From Blastococcus sp. MG754426 (GTDB lineage: Bacteria > Actinomycetota > Actinomycetes > Mycobacteriales > Geodermatophilaceae): 49,386 nt of DNA. How positions within the stretch are numbered: position 1 is the stretch's first letter; each line of letters begins with the position of its first letter. This document shows positions 15,715-23,346 of the stretch, one piece after another. The position numbers and the translations under genes are program-made. The notes below the pieces were generated by a model that saw only the letters and a list, made by a program, of their open reading frames with translations, did not search any database and was not told the origin of the DNA. The DNA is taken from NCBI RefSeq assembly GCF_021699055.1, contig NZ_SSXC01000025.1, forward strand, positions 1-49,386. Reading direction: 5' to 3'.

Positions 15715-16947
15715 GTGGAGAACGGCCTGCTCTGCCCGGTCCGGGTGCCCCCGTCCTGGCCGCCCTCGCTGCGGCTCCTCCTCGGTGAACCGGCCGGCGA
15801 CCTCTGGTCGGCCGTCCTGGAGCCGCTGTCCGGGCGGCTCCGCACGCTGGCCGCCACCTCGGTGCACCTGCGCCCGGACGGCGCGGCGACCGTGCGCCAC
15901 ACGGCCGTCGTCGACTGGGCCGACGGGCGCACCACCCGGGAGCACCTCGCGGCGACCACCGGGACGGCGATCCCACCGGGCGCCGCCGTCGTCGAGGGCG
16001 CGGCCGGGGGCGCGCCCCTCGCCGTGGGGCTCTGGCGTTGGCCGCTGGACCCGGCGTTGCCCGGGCTGGCCTGGGCGACCTCGGCGGCCGGGGTCGCCGG
16101 ACGGCTGCGCGGCCTGGGGCTCGACGTGCCGGGCCCCCGGCTGCGGCTGCGCAGCTACCGGCCCGGCCGGCGGGCGGTCGTCGAGGTGACCTCCCCGGCC
16201 GGCCGCTGGTTCCTCAAGGTGGTCCGGCCCTCCGTGGTGGCGGACCTCGTGCACCGGCACACCGCCCTGCTCCCGGCGGTGCCCGTGGCACCGGTGCTGG
16301 CGCACACCGCCGACGGCGTCGTCGTGCTGCCCGGCCTGCCGGGCACCCCGCTGCGGGCGGCGCTGGCCGGCGATCCCGGGCAGCTGCCCGAGCCGGAGGC
16401 CCTCGACGGGCTCCTCGACCGGCTGCCGCCCGTGGCCGCCCGGAAGGGGCGCGGCGCCCCCGGCGACCCGCTGCCCGCCGTCCGGGCGCACGCGGCGGTG
16501 CTCGGGACGGTCTGCCCCGCCCTGACCCCCCGGCTGGAGCGGCTCACCGCCGCGGTGGCGGCGGCGGCGGGCCGGCACCCGGTGGTCCCGGTGCACGGCG
16601 ACCTCTACGAGGCGCAGCTGCTCGTGGAGGCCGGGTCGGTGGTGGGCCTCCTCGACGTGGACACGACGGGTCCGGGGGCACGGATCGACGACTGGGCCAC
16701 CCTGCTGGGCCACCTCGTGCTGCTGGAGCACCTGGCCGGGGACCCCGCGCCGATCGCCGCCTACCGCGACCGGGTGCACCGCCTGCTCGCGGGGCGCTGG
16801 CCCGGCGGCGAGCTGGCCGGCCGGGTCGCCGGGGTGCTCGTCGGGCTGGCGACCGGGCCCTTCCGGGTGCAGCAGGCCGGCTGGGAGGAGGCGACCGAGG
16901 CCCGGCTGGCGCTCGCCGAGCGGTGGTCGGCCGCCTCCGCCGGATGA
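15715..16947 (+). CDS. APH-fold kinase-like protein in the two-component regulon
   Basis: The 410-aa protein belongs to the aminoglycoside phosphotransferase / choline kinase-like superfamily. It has a candidate ATP-binding Lys in RWFLKVVRP (about residue 168), the Brenner motif VHGDLYEAQLL (HGD at 294-296) and a metal-binding LLDVDTTGPG (about 312-321). The motif's usual Asn is Gln 301, as in maltokinase-type members, so activity is plausible but the substrate is unknown. Residues 1-140 show no domain I recognise. GTG at 15715 is set by the upstream hexamer and GAGG. The gene is directly downstream of operator A, and its TGA starts operator B. I would not call it a resistance gene. Confidence 0.82.
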   Translation: MENGLLCPVRVPPSWPPSLRLLLGEPAGDLWSAVLEPLSGRLRTLAATSVHLRPDGAATVRHTAVVDWADGRTTREHLAATTGTAIPPGAAVVEGAAGGAPLAVGLWRWPLDPALPGLAWATSAAGVAGRLRGLGLDVPGPRLRLRSYRPGRRAVVEVTSPAGRWFLKVVRPSVVADLVHRHTALLPAVPVAPVLAHTADGVVVLPGLPGTPLRAALAGDPGQLPEPEALDGLLDRLPPVAARKGRGAPGDPLPAVRAHAAVLGTVCPALTPRLERLTAAVAAAAGRHPVVPVHGDLYEAQLLVEAGSVVGLLDVDTTGPGARIDDWATLLGHLVLLEHLAGDPAPIAAYRDRVHRLLAGRWPGGELAGRVAGVLVGLATGPFRVQQAGWEEATEARLALAERWSAASAG

Positions 16948-16982
16948 GAGCTGCCTCATCGCGGTCTCCCGGGCACCTCACC
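16945..16982 (+). promoter_or_regulatory. 38-bp operator, copy B, upstream of the first Asp-rich protein
   Basis: Copy B starts TGAGAGC on the stop codon of the APH-like gene and has CTCAT at 16955, CTCCC at 16966 and CTCAC at 16977, the same 11-bp period as copy A. A CACCGT hexamer (16992-16997) begins 9 nt after it, the spacing seen in A and C. The start codon is farther away (17042), leaving a leader of about 40 nt with GGGAGG. Confidence 0.7.
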
Positions 16983-17041
16983 GGCGGCGGGCACCGTGGT
17001 CCTCGTCAGCGCACCACCACCGTCCACGGGAGGACCGCACC

Positions 17042-17371
17042 ATGAGCAGCAGGCCCGCTACCTGGAAGATCGTCACCTTCGGCACCGCCCTCACCGGGCT
17101 CGGCGTCGCCGGCGTCGGCGTCGCCGCGGCGGCGGACGACGGCGGGGCACCGTCGCAGCCCCCGGCAGCCGTCTCGGTCGCCGCCGACGGCAGCCCGGAC
17201 GCCTCGCCCGACGACGACGCCGTCGCGGACGCCTCCGCGGACACGGCGGACGGCGACGACGCCACCCCTGATGCCGGCCCGGACGTCGACAGCCCGGACG
17301 TCGACTCCCCCGACGACGCCGGCCCGGACGCCGACTCCGCCGACACCGACTCCCCCGACACCGACGACTGA
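17042..17371 (+). CDS. Secreted Asp-rich protein
   Basis: The 109-aa product has a basic start and one hydrophobic segment (about residues 11-31, ending VAAAADDGG) that reads as a signal peptide, possibly cleaved after AAA. The rest is a low-complexity acidic chain rich in Asp, Ala, Ser and Pro, with repeats such as PDVDSPDVDSP and ending DTDD. No basic residue is seen after the signal region, so the mature protein is strongly anionic and probably disordered. Cation or cell-wall binding is possible, but that is inference. GGGAGG precedes the ATG by 8-9 nt. It is under operator B and converges on the two-component genes. Confidence 0.8.
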   Translation: MSSRPATWKIVTFGTALTGLGVAGVGVAAAADDGGAPSQPPAAVSVAADGSPDASPDDDAVADASADTADGDDATPDAGPDVDSPDVDSPDDAGPDADSADTDSPDTDD

Positions 17372-17380
17372 TCGACCGGC

Positions 17381-17410
17381 CCCCGGCCCCGGACCCGTAC
17401 GGGGCCGGGG
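17381..17410. terminator. Bidirectional hairpin terminator
   Basis: CCCCGGCCCCG (17381-17391) and CGGGGCCGGGG (17400-17410) form a perfect 11-bp stem with an 8-nt loop. It lies between the convergent Asp-rich gene and the response regulator gene. Confidence 0.65.
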
Positions 17411-17426
17411 CCCTCGGCCGTGCCGG

Positions 17427-18086
17427 TCAGGCGGCGAGGCGGTACCCCATCCCCCGCACCGTCTCGATGCGGTGGGCCCCGAGCTTCCTGCGCAGGTACC
17501 GGACGTAGACGTCGACGACGTTCGAGCCGGGGTCGAAGTCGTAGCCCCAGACGTGGCTGAGCAGCTGCTCACGGGCGAGCACCTGACCGGGGTGGCGCAG
17601 GAAGGTCTCGGCGAGGGCGAACTCGCGGGCCGACAGGTCGACGGTGCGGCCCTCGACGTGGGCGCGCCGGGTGCGCAGGTCCAGCGACAGCCCGCCGGCG
17701 GTCAGCACGGTCACCTCGCTGTCGCGGGCACCGGCCAGCCGCAGCCGGACGCGGGCGAGGAGCTCCTCGAAGCGGAAGGGCTTGGCCATGTAGTCGTCGG
17801 CGCCGCCCTCCAGCCCCGCGACGGTGTCCTGCACGCTGTCCCGCGCGGTCAGCACGACCACCGGGACGGCGCAGCGCTCGGCGCGCAGCGCCCGCAGCAC
17901 GGCGAAGCCGTCGAGCACCGGCAGCCCGATGTCGAGGACGACGAGGTCGAACTCGCCGCTGCGGGCGCGGTCCAGGGCCGACAGCCCGTCGCCGACGACC
18001 GCGGTCGCGAAACCGTTGGCCTTCAGCCCCTTCTCGACGAACGCGGCGATCCGCGGTTCGTCCTCGGCGATCAGCACGCGGCTCAC
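17427..18086 (-). CDS. OmpR-family response regulator
   Basis: The 219-aa regulator has a receiver domain (residues 1-115) with the acidic pocket EDE near residue 9, phospho-acceptor Asp 52 in LVVLDIGLPVLDG, conserved Thr in VVLTARD and Lys in YMAKPF. The C-terminal winged helix (about 125-217) contains LSAREFALAETFLRHPGQV, LLSHVWGYDFDPGSNVVDVY and YLRRKLG, typical of OmpR/PhoB. The start is GTG at 18086, overlapping the kinase stop by GTGA. It should be phosphorylated by the adjacent kinase and is the prime candidate to bind the three nearby 11-bp-repeat operators, one of which would make it autoregulated. Confidence 0.95.
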   Translation of the reverse strand: MSRVLIAEDEPRIAAFVEKGLKANGFATAVVGDGLSALDRARSGEFDLVVLDIGLPVLDGFAVLRALRAERCAVPVVVLTARDSVQDTVAGLEGGADDYMAKPFRFEELLARVRLRLAGARDSEVTVLTAGGLSLDLRTRRAHVEGRTVDLSAREFALAETFLRHPGQVLAREQLLSHVWGYDFDPGSNVVDVYVRYLRRKLGAHRIETVRGMGYRLAA

Positions 18087-19666
18087 CGGCGTCCCCCCTC
18101 GGTCGGTGCAGAACGTGCGCCGCCGACCAGCGGCGGCGTGGACAGCGAGTCGTCGACGGTGTCGCCGACGCCCGGGAGCAGGTCGGCCGGGCGGGCATCG
18201 CGGGGCGGCGCCGGCCGGGCGGGCAGCACGAGGGTGAACGTCGCCCCGTCACCCGGCCGGCTGTGCAGCTCGACCGATCCGCCGTGGGCGGCCGCGATGG
18301 CCTGCACGATCGACAGGCCCAGGCCCGCCCCGTCGCTGCGCCGGGCACCGGAGCTGCCGCGCGCGAACCGGTCGAACACCCGCTGCTGGTCCTCCACGGG
18401 GATCCCGGGCCCGGTGTCGTCGACCCACACCAGCAGCCGGTTCCCGCTGAGCCGGCTGCCGAGCACGATCCGGTCGCCCGGCCGGGTGTGGTGGACGGCG
18501 TTGTCGGCCAGCGCGACCACCGCCTGGGTCAGCCGCTGCGGGTCCAGCAGCAGCTCGGCCCGGGCGACGGCACCCAGCTGCCAGTCGCGGTCGCCGAGCC
18601 GCTGCACCTTCCCGAACACCTCGGCGGTCACCTCGCCGACGTCCACGGGCTGCAGGCGGACGAACTCCGGCTGCTCGGCGCGGGCGAGGAGCAGCAGGTC
18701 GGAGACCATGCGGTTCATCCGCTCCAGCTCGTCGTCGACCAGCGCCACGGTCTGCCGGACGTCCTCGGGGTCGGCCGCGTCGAGCACCTCCAGGTGGCCG
18801 CGGACGATGGTGATCGGGGTCCGCAGCTCGTGCCCCGCGTCGTCGAGGAAGCGACGCTGCGCGGCCACCCCGCCCTCCACCCGGTCCAGCATCCCGTTGA
18901 CGGCGACGGCGAGGTCGGCGAGCTCGTCGGCCGGACGGCCCTCGACCGGGATCCGGCCGGACAGATCGGTCTCGGTGATGCCCTGGGCGGTGGCCGCGAC
19001 CGCCCGGACCGGAGCGAGAATGCGCCCCGCCACGATCCACGCTCCCGCCGCGGCCAGCAGGACGGTGAGCGCGCCCACCCCCAGCATCAGCCGGGCGGTG
19101 TCGTCGGCGGCCTGCCGTTCCTGGTCGGCGAAGTAGGCGACGACGGCGACACCGCGGGCCGGGTCGCCCTCCAGCGTCACCGGGACAGCGAGGTAGCGGA
19201 CCTCCCCGGCCCCGCTGTCGTACCGGCCGGCGGTCGTCTCGGTGACCGACCCGACGAGATCGGTGAAGGCCGCGTCCTGGCTCAGCAGCACCGGCGCCTC
19301 GATCCGGCTCTGGAAGCGGTACGCGCCGTCGACGTAGCCGAGGAACTTCTCGTTGGGGCGGGCGAGGTTGTACTGGATGACGGTCTCGAGGACCTCGGCG
19401 ACGGAGGCGAACGGCTCGCCGGTCTCCGGGTCGATCCCCGAGGCCACGATCTGCGAGAACTCGACGACCTCGGCGTCCAGCGCCAGGTCCATCCGCTCGT
19501 CGGTCGCGCGGATCAGCAGTCGCCAGGTGACCAGGTCGACCAGCGCCAGCGCCAGCAGGACCAGCAGCAGGACCCAGCCGATGATCCGCGTCCGGGCGGC
19601 CCGCGGTGCCCACCGACCGCGGAGCCGGTGGCGCCACCCGGTCGGGCTGGGCTGGTCGGCGCTCAC
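18083..19666 (-). CDS. Membrane sensor histidine kinase
   Basis: The 527-aa kinase has TM1 (about residues 28-49), an extracytoplasmic sensor of about 140 residues, TM2 (about 193-212), HAMP (about 213-265), and the H-box DDAGHELRTPITIV with phospho-His 279. The ATPase domain has ADNAVHHT (N-box), VDDTGPGIP (G1), VFDRFARGSS and GAGLGLSIV (G2). The tail of about 40 residues is Pro/Ala-rich and lacks a further domain. I cannot name the ligand; the sensor contains no recognisable PAS or Cache signature by eye. The start is GTG at 19666, 30 nt after the Asp-rich protein's stop, so all three genes form one operon. Confidence 0.95.
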   Translation of the reverse strand: MSADQPSPTGWRHRLRGRWAPRAARTRIIGWVLLLVLLALALVDLVTWRLLIRATDERMDLALDAEVVEFSQIVASGIDPETGEPFASVAEVLETVIQYNLARPNEKFLGYVDGAYRFQSRIEAPVLLSQDAAFTDLVGSVTETTAGRYDSGAGEVRYLAVPVTLEGDPARGVAVVAYFADQERQAADDTARLMLGVGALTVLLAAAGAWIVAGRILAPVRAVAATAQGITETDLSGRIPVEGRPADELADLAVAVNGMLDRVEGGVAAQRRFLDDAGHELRTPITIVRGHLEVLDAADPEDVRQTVALVDDELERMNRMVSDLLLLARAEQPEFVRLQPVDVGEVTAEVFGKVQRLGDRDWQLGAVARAELLLDPQRLTQAVVALADNAVHHTRPGDRIVLGSRLSGNRLLVWVDDTGPGIPVEDQQRVFDRFARGSSGARRSDGAGLGLSIVQAIAAAHGGSVELHSRPGDGATFTLVLPARPAPPRDARPADLLPGVGDTVDDSLSTPPLVGGARSAPTEGGRR

Positions 19667-19696
19667 GGTCGGGCCGTCCCCCTCCCTCCCGGCGTC

Positions 19697-20065
19697 TCAG
19701 TCGTCGTCATCGTCCCCGTCATCGTCCCCATCGTCGTCGTCGCCGTCGTCGTCGCCGTCGTCGTCGTCGTCGGGCAGCGGCGGCGGTGGGACGACCCCGG
19801 CGCCGGGGTCGGGTGCCGGAGGCCGCGGCTCCAGCGGCGCCGGTGCGGGGTCCGGAGCGGGCGCGGGGGCAGGCACCGGTTCCCGAGCAGGATCCGGGGC
19901 GGAGGGCCCGAGGGGGAGCTCCCGGGCCGGCACCTCGATCGGCGTCGGCACCGCGCGCTCCCCGGCGCCCGTGGGACCGAGCAGCGCCCACGCCGCCCCG
20001 CCGCCGAGCAGCACGGCCACCAGGCCGGCGAGCACGGCGGCGACGGGACGGGGACGCAGGCGCAC
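19697..20065 (-). CDS. Secreted/anchored Asp-tailed protein, first gene of the two-component operon
   Basis: The 122-aa product has a basic N-terminus (RLRPRP), one hydrophobic segment (about residues 8-27), then a Pro/Ala/Glu linker and a C-terminus that is almost pure Asp with Gly interruptions from about residue 98 to the end. It resembles the Asp-rich protein at 17042 in architecture but not in sequence. Such a polyanionic tail could bind divalent or cationic ligands at the envelope and feed information to the kinase, but this is inference. The start is GTG at 20065, with CACCCT 6 nt upstream and operator C 21 nt upstream. A longer frame from 20125 would run through the operator. Confidence 0.8.
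   Translation of the reverse strand: MRLRPRPVAAVLAGLVAVLLGGGAAWALLGPTGAGERAVPTPIEVPARELPLGPSAPDPAREPVPAPAPAPDPAPAPLEPRPPAPDPGAGVVPPPPLPDDDDDGDDDGDDDDGDDDGDDDDD
19700..19776 (-). repeat. GAC/GGC trinucleotide tract encoding the Asp tail
   Basis: The region is nearly pure GAC and GAT codons with GGC/GGG interruptions. Such a microsatellite can change length by slippage in whole codons, varying the anionic tail. Confidence 0.7.
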
Positions 20066-20071
20066 GGACCG

Positions 20072-20077
20072 AGGGTG
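20072..20077 (-). promoter_or_regulatory. -10-like hexamer CACCCT of the two-component operon
   Basis: CACCCT is 9 nt downstream of operator C and 6 nt before GTG 20065. These are exactly the distances seen for operator A and GTG 15715. Confidence 0.4.
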
Positions 20078-20086
20078 CAGCGCGCG

Positions 20087-20124
20087 GGTGTCGCACCGGT
20101 GAGACGAGGATGAGGACGCTCTCA
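20087..20124 (-). promoter_or_regulatory. 38-bp operator, copy C, upstream of the Asp-tail/kinase/regulator operon
   Basis: Read on the minus strand from 20124 it begins TGAGAGC, with CTCAT at 20114, CTCAC at 20103 and GACAC at 20092, again at 11-bp steps. It aligns without gaps to copies A and B. Its position makes the two-component operon a likely autoregulated target. Confidence 0.7.
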
Positions 20125-20143
20125 TGCGACCGGTGCGGCGCGG

Positions 20144-22477
20144 TCACCCCAGGGCGGTCGTCCCCGTCACCAGCACCAGGTCCGCGCCGTGCGTGCCGGC
20201 GACGTCGACGCCCTCGGGCCGGGGCTCGACCCCCGGGAGCCCGGCGAGCCCGTCGCTGCCGTCCGTCGCGCGCAGCCGCACCGGGCCGCCGCCCTCGACG
20301 GTGAAGGCCGCCTGCAGCCCGTCGGCGGGCGGCGCGTGGAAGGTGACGCGCAGCCCGCTGCCACCGATCGCCGCCCCGGGCACGTCCCGTCCGGCGATCC
20401 GGCCGCGGACGACGCTGCCGCCGTCGACGGTCAGCTCGAGATCGAGCAGCCGCACCCCCGCCCGCTGCGGGGTGATCCGCACGGCGATCTCGCGCCGCCC
20501 GCCGAGGAGCTCGTCGGAGACGACGGTGACCTGGGGGGCGGGGAGGTCGGCGGCCTCGGCCGGCCCGGTCAGCAGGTCGCGGCCGGCGAGGTAGGGCAGC
20601 TCCACCCCCAGGCTGCCGCGCCCGTCGACGAAGCGGCCCGTCCACTCCCCCGGCGGCGTCTCGGTGGTCGCCCACCGGGCCTGCTCCTGGTCGGCGTCGA
20701 GCACGTAGGCCAGCCGGCTGGGCACCGGGTGGTCGGCGTCGAACCGGTCGACCGCCAGCCCCGCGGCGACGCAGGCCCACGCCGTGGCCAGCGCCACGGC
20801 GGGGACGGCGGCCACGGCCAGCCGGCCGCGCGCCCCGCTCGCCGTCCCCGGGTCGGGGAAGAGCAGCTCGAACGCCGGCAGCAGGGCCAGCCCGGCGAGG
20901 ACCACCACGACCGATGGCGCCAGGGCCTGCGACAGGCCGAGGGCGGGGAAGAACAGCGCCGCCGTCGGCGCCAGCACCAGGACCGCCGTCGCCCCGGTGA
21001 GCAGCGCGGCGACGGCGGGGACGACGCGGCCCGGCGCCAGGACGGCGACGACGCCGGTGAGCGCGCCGACCAGCGCCGGCCACGCCGCCAGGTAGGAACC
21101 ACCCGGCGCCGCCGCGGCGAGCACCACCGCGAGGACGGCGAGCCACAGCAGCGCGCCCGTGAGCAGCGGGGCCGCCCCCACCCGGCGGCGCAGCAGCGCA
21201 TACCAGAGCAGCACCACGGCGAGCACCACGGCTACCGCAGCCAGCCGGAACCAGCCCGGCCGCCAGGGGTCCAGCATCGTGGCGTAGCCGGGGCGCGTGG
21301 CAACCAGGGCCGCCCACAGCCCCTGCGCGGCGAGCGGCCCGGCCACGAGCGGGACCAGCGCGAGCGCCGCCGCCCCCGCCGTGCGCCGCAGCGGGCTGTC
21401 CCCGCGGGCGCGCAGCGTCCACGCCAGCCCCGCGACCGCGGCGAGGGCGGCCCCGGCGACCGGCCACACCAGCCAGCCCGGGTAGCGCACCAGCAGGCCC
21501 GGGACCGGGAAGTAGGTCGCGTCCTCGTCGGCGGGCTCGGCGAGGGGGGCGAGGTCGCGACCGCCCAGCTCCCGGGTGAGCGCGAGGGTGTTGTCACCGA
21601 GCGCCTGCAGGGTGCCGCGGTCCAGCCGCTCCGGGGTGTCCTGCGGCGAGTGGTACGCGGCCGCGCCGTCGATGAAGGCGGTGTTCATGCCGGTGAACGC
21701 GCCGTCCTCGAGCAGCACGCTGAAGTCGGTGTCGTTGGGCAGCGCCCGGTAGACCTCGACGGCGACGCTGCTCGCGACCGGGTGCGGCGCGGCATCGGCG
21801 AACGCCGCGGCGAGGCCGGCGTTGCCCCGCGACGTCTCCAACATGATCGGCGGTCCGCCGGTGCCGCGGGCCTCGACGTTGAGCACCACGCCCCCACCGG
21901 CCAGCGGGTGGGAGGCGGCGAACGCCTCGGCGCCGCAGAGGCAGGCCTCCTCGGCGTCGGTGAGGACGACGACGACGTCGTTGCGCAGCCGCGGGCCCTC
22001 GGTCAGCGCCCGGACGGACTCCAGCAGCGTGGCGACCCCCGCCGCGTCGTCGGCCGCGCCCGGGCCGGCTGCCACCGAGTCGTGGTGCGCCACCAGGTAC
22101 AGCCGGCCGGTGGGCTCGGTCCCCGGGAGGACGGCGACGACGTTGCGCACCCGCGCCATGCGCGCCTCGCCCCCGCTGCCGGCCCGGGCCCCGACGGCGT
22201 TCTGGACGCGGGTGTCCAGCCCGAGGCCGGCGAGGGTGGTGACCAGGTGATCCACCACCGCGTCGTTCGCGGGGCTGCCCGCCACGTGCGGCTGGGCGGC
22301 GATCCGCTCCACGTGAGCGAAGGCGCGGGCGGCGCTGAACTCCGTGGCGGGGGCGCCGGCCGGGCGCGGGCCGGGCGGCCGGAGCCCCACGACGCTCCAG
22401 GCGGCGAGCGCCAGCAGCAGCGCGACGACGGCCAGCCCCGCGAGGCGGCCGGGACGGGACGGGCGCTCGGCGGCCAC
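20144..22477 (-). CDS. M28-family metallopeptidase with C-terminal membrane region
   Basis: The 777-aa protein has an N-terminal TM (about residues 12-32), an M28 zinc aminopeptidase domain (about 45-310), about eight further hydrophobic segments (about 325-575) and a C-terminal soluble domain (about 600-777). Zinc-site motifs are AHHDSV (131-133), ADDAAG (about 143), DAEEACL (catalytic and ligand Glu, about 176-177), NVEARG and YHSPQDT. The layout resembles ER aminopeptidase-like (Fxna-type) M28 proteins. The peptidase should face outside the membrane. GTG at 22477 follows AGGAGG by 4 nt, with TAGGGT at 22505-22510. It is upstream of, but probably separate from, the two-component operon. Confidence 0.9.
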   Translation of the reverse strand: MAAERPSRPGRLAGLAVVALLLALAAWSVVGLRPPGPRPAGAPATEFSAARAFAHVERIAAQPHVAGSPANDAVVDHLVTTLAGLGLDTRVQNAVGARAGSGGEARMARVRNVVAVLPGTEPTGRLYLVAHHDSVAAGPGAADDAAGVATLLESVRALTEGPRLRNDVVVVLTDAEEACLCGAEAFAASHPLAGGGVVLNVEARGTGGPPIMLETSRGNAGLAAAFADAAPHPVASSVAVEVYRALPNDTDFSVLLEDGAFTGMNTAFIDGAAAYHSPQDTPERLDRGTLQALGDNTLALTRELGGRDLAPLAEPADEDATYFPVPGLLVRYPGWLVWPVAGAALAAVAGLAWTLRARGDSPLRRTAGAAALALVPLVAGPLAAQGLWAALVATRPGYATMLDPWRPGWFRLAAVAVVLAVVLLWYALLRRRVGAAPLLTGALLWLAVLAVVLAAAAPGGSYLAAWPALVGALTGVVAVLAPGRVVPAVAALLTGATAVLVLAPTAALFFPALGLSQALAPSVVVVLAGLALLPAFELLFPDPGTASGARGRLAVAAVPAVALATAWACVAAGLAVDRFDADHPVPSRLAYVLDADQEQARWATTETPPGEWTGRFVDGRGSLGVELPYLAGRDLLTGPAEAADLPAPQVTVVSDELLGGRREIAVRITPQRAGVRLLDLELTVDGGSVVRGRIAGRDVPGAAIGGSGLRVTFHAPPADGLQAAFTVEGGGPVRLRATDGSDGLAGLPGVEPRPEGVDVAGTHGADLVLVTGTTALG

Positions 22478-22504
22478 ACGACCTCCTCGGACGACGACCC
22501 GGGC

Positions 22505-22510
22505 ACCCTA
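22505..22510 (-). promoter_or_regulatory. Promoter of the M28 peptidase, -10 TAGGGT
   Basis: TAGGGT fits TANNNT and gives a leader of about 20 nt containing AGGAGG. Confidence 0.45.
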
Positions 22511-22569
22511 GGGCGGGGACGCGTCCGGGCCCGGCAGGCGCGGCCGACGGTGCCTGGTTGACTGCCGCC

Positions 22570-23334
22570 ATGACCAGCGCTGCGGAGTCCCGCGCCGTCC
22601 TCGTCACCGGCGCGTCCCGGGGCATCGGGCGGGCGATCGCGCACGCCTTCGCCGCCCGGGGCGACCGGGTCGCCGTGCACTCGGGCAGCTCACGGGAAGC
22701 CGCGCAGCGGGTTGCCGCGGAGCTGCCGGGCAGCGGGCACGCCGTGGTGCAGGCCGACGTCGCCGATGCGGACGCCGTCGGGGCGGCGGTCGACGAGGCC
22801 GCGACCGCCCTCGGCGGCCTGCAGGTGCTGGTGAACAACGCGGGCGTCTTCACGCCGCACCCGCCGCTGGAGACCTCCTGGGCCGACTGGCAGGCGGTGG
22901 TGGCCCGCACGCTGCAGGTGAACCTGGTCGGCGCGATGCACGCCACCTTCCGGGCGGTGCCGCACCTGGTCGCCGGCGGCGGCGGGGCGGTCGTCAACGT
23001 GACCAGCCGCGGCGCCTTCCGCGGGGAACCGGCCACGCCGGCCTACGGCGCCGCCAAGGCGGGGCTGAACGCGTTCGGGCAGTCGATGGCCCAGGCGCTC
23101 GCCCCGCACGGGATCAGCGTGGGCAGCGTCGCACCAGGGTTCGTGCAGACCGAGATGGCGCGCGAGATCCTCGACGGCCCGGGCGGCGACGCGGTGCGGG
23201 CGCAGTCGCCCTACGGCCGCGTGGCCCGGCCGGAGGAGGTCGCCGCGGCCGTGTTGTGGCTGGCCTCGCCGGAGGCCCGGTTCTCCACCGGCACGATCAT
23301 CGACGTCAACGGGGCCAGCTACCTGCGCAGCTGA
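22570..23334 (+). CDS. Short-chain dehydrogenase/reductase
   Basis: The 254-aa protein is a classical SDR. It has the cofactor motif VTGASRGIGRAIA (about residues 12-24), LVNNAGVF (about 86), Ser in VTSRGA (about 142) and the catalytic YGAAK (about 156). The C-terminus VNGASYLRS is typical of the FabG-like branch. The SGSSREAA segment after beta-2 favours NADP(H), but this is weak evidence. The substrate is unknown. ATG at 22570 is chosen over TTG at 22558, which adds three residues. The stop lies 5 nt from the convergent hisH stop, and both stops are part of one hairpin. Confidence 0.93.
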   Translation: MTSAAESRAVLVTGASRGIGRAIAHAFAARGDRVAVHSGSSREAAQRVAAELPGSGHAVVQADVADADAVGAAVDEAATALGGLQVLVNNAGVFTPHPPLETSWADWQAVVARTLQVNLVGAMHATFRAVPHLVAGGGGAVVNVTSRGAFRGEPATPAYGAAKAGLNAFGQSMAQALAPHGISVGSVAPGFVQTEMAREILDGPGGDAVRAQSPYGRVARPEEVAAAVLWLASPEARFSTGTIIDVNGASYLRS

Positions 23335-23346
23335 ACGGCTCAGCTG
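23328..23346. terminator. Hairpin containing both convergent stop codons
   Basis: CAGCTGA (23328-23334) and TCAGCTG (23340-23346) form a 7-bp perfect stem with a 5-nt loop. The stem includes the TGA of the SDR gene and of hisH. It is a weak candidate bidirectional terminator. Confidence 0.35.

Noticed and set aside
16945..16982. Operator B as simply the end of the APH-like coding sequence.
   Set aside because: Only its first three bases are the stop codon; the other 35 are non-coding and match copies A and C at the same spacing to a -10.
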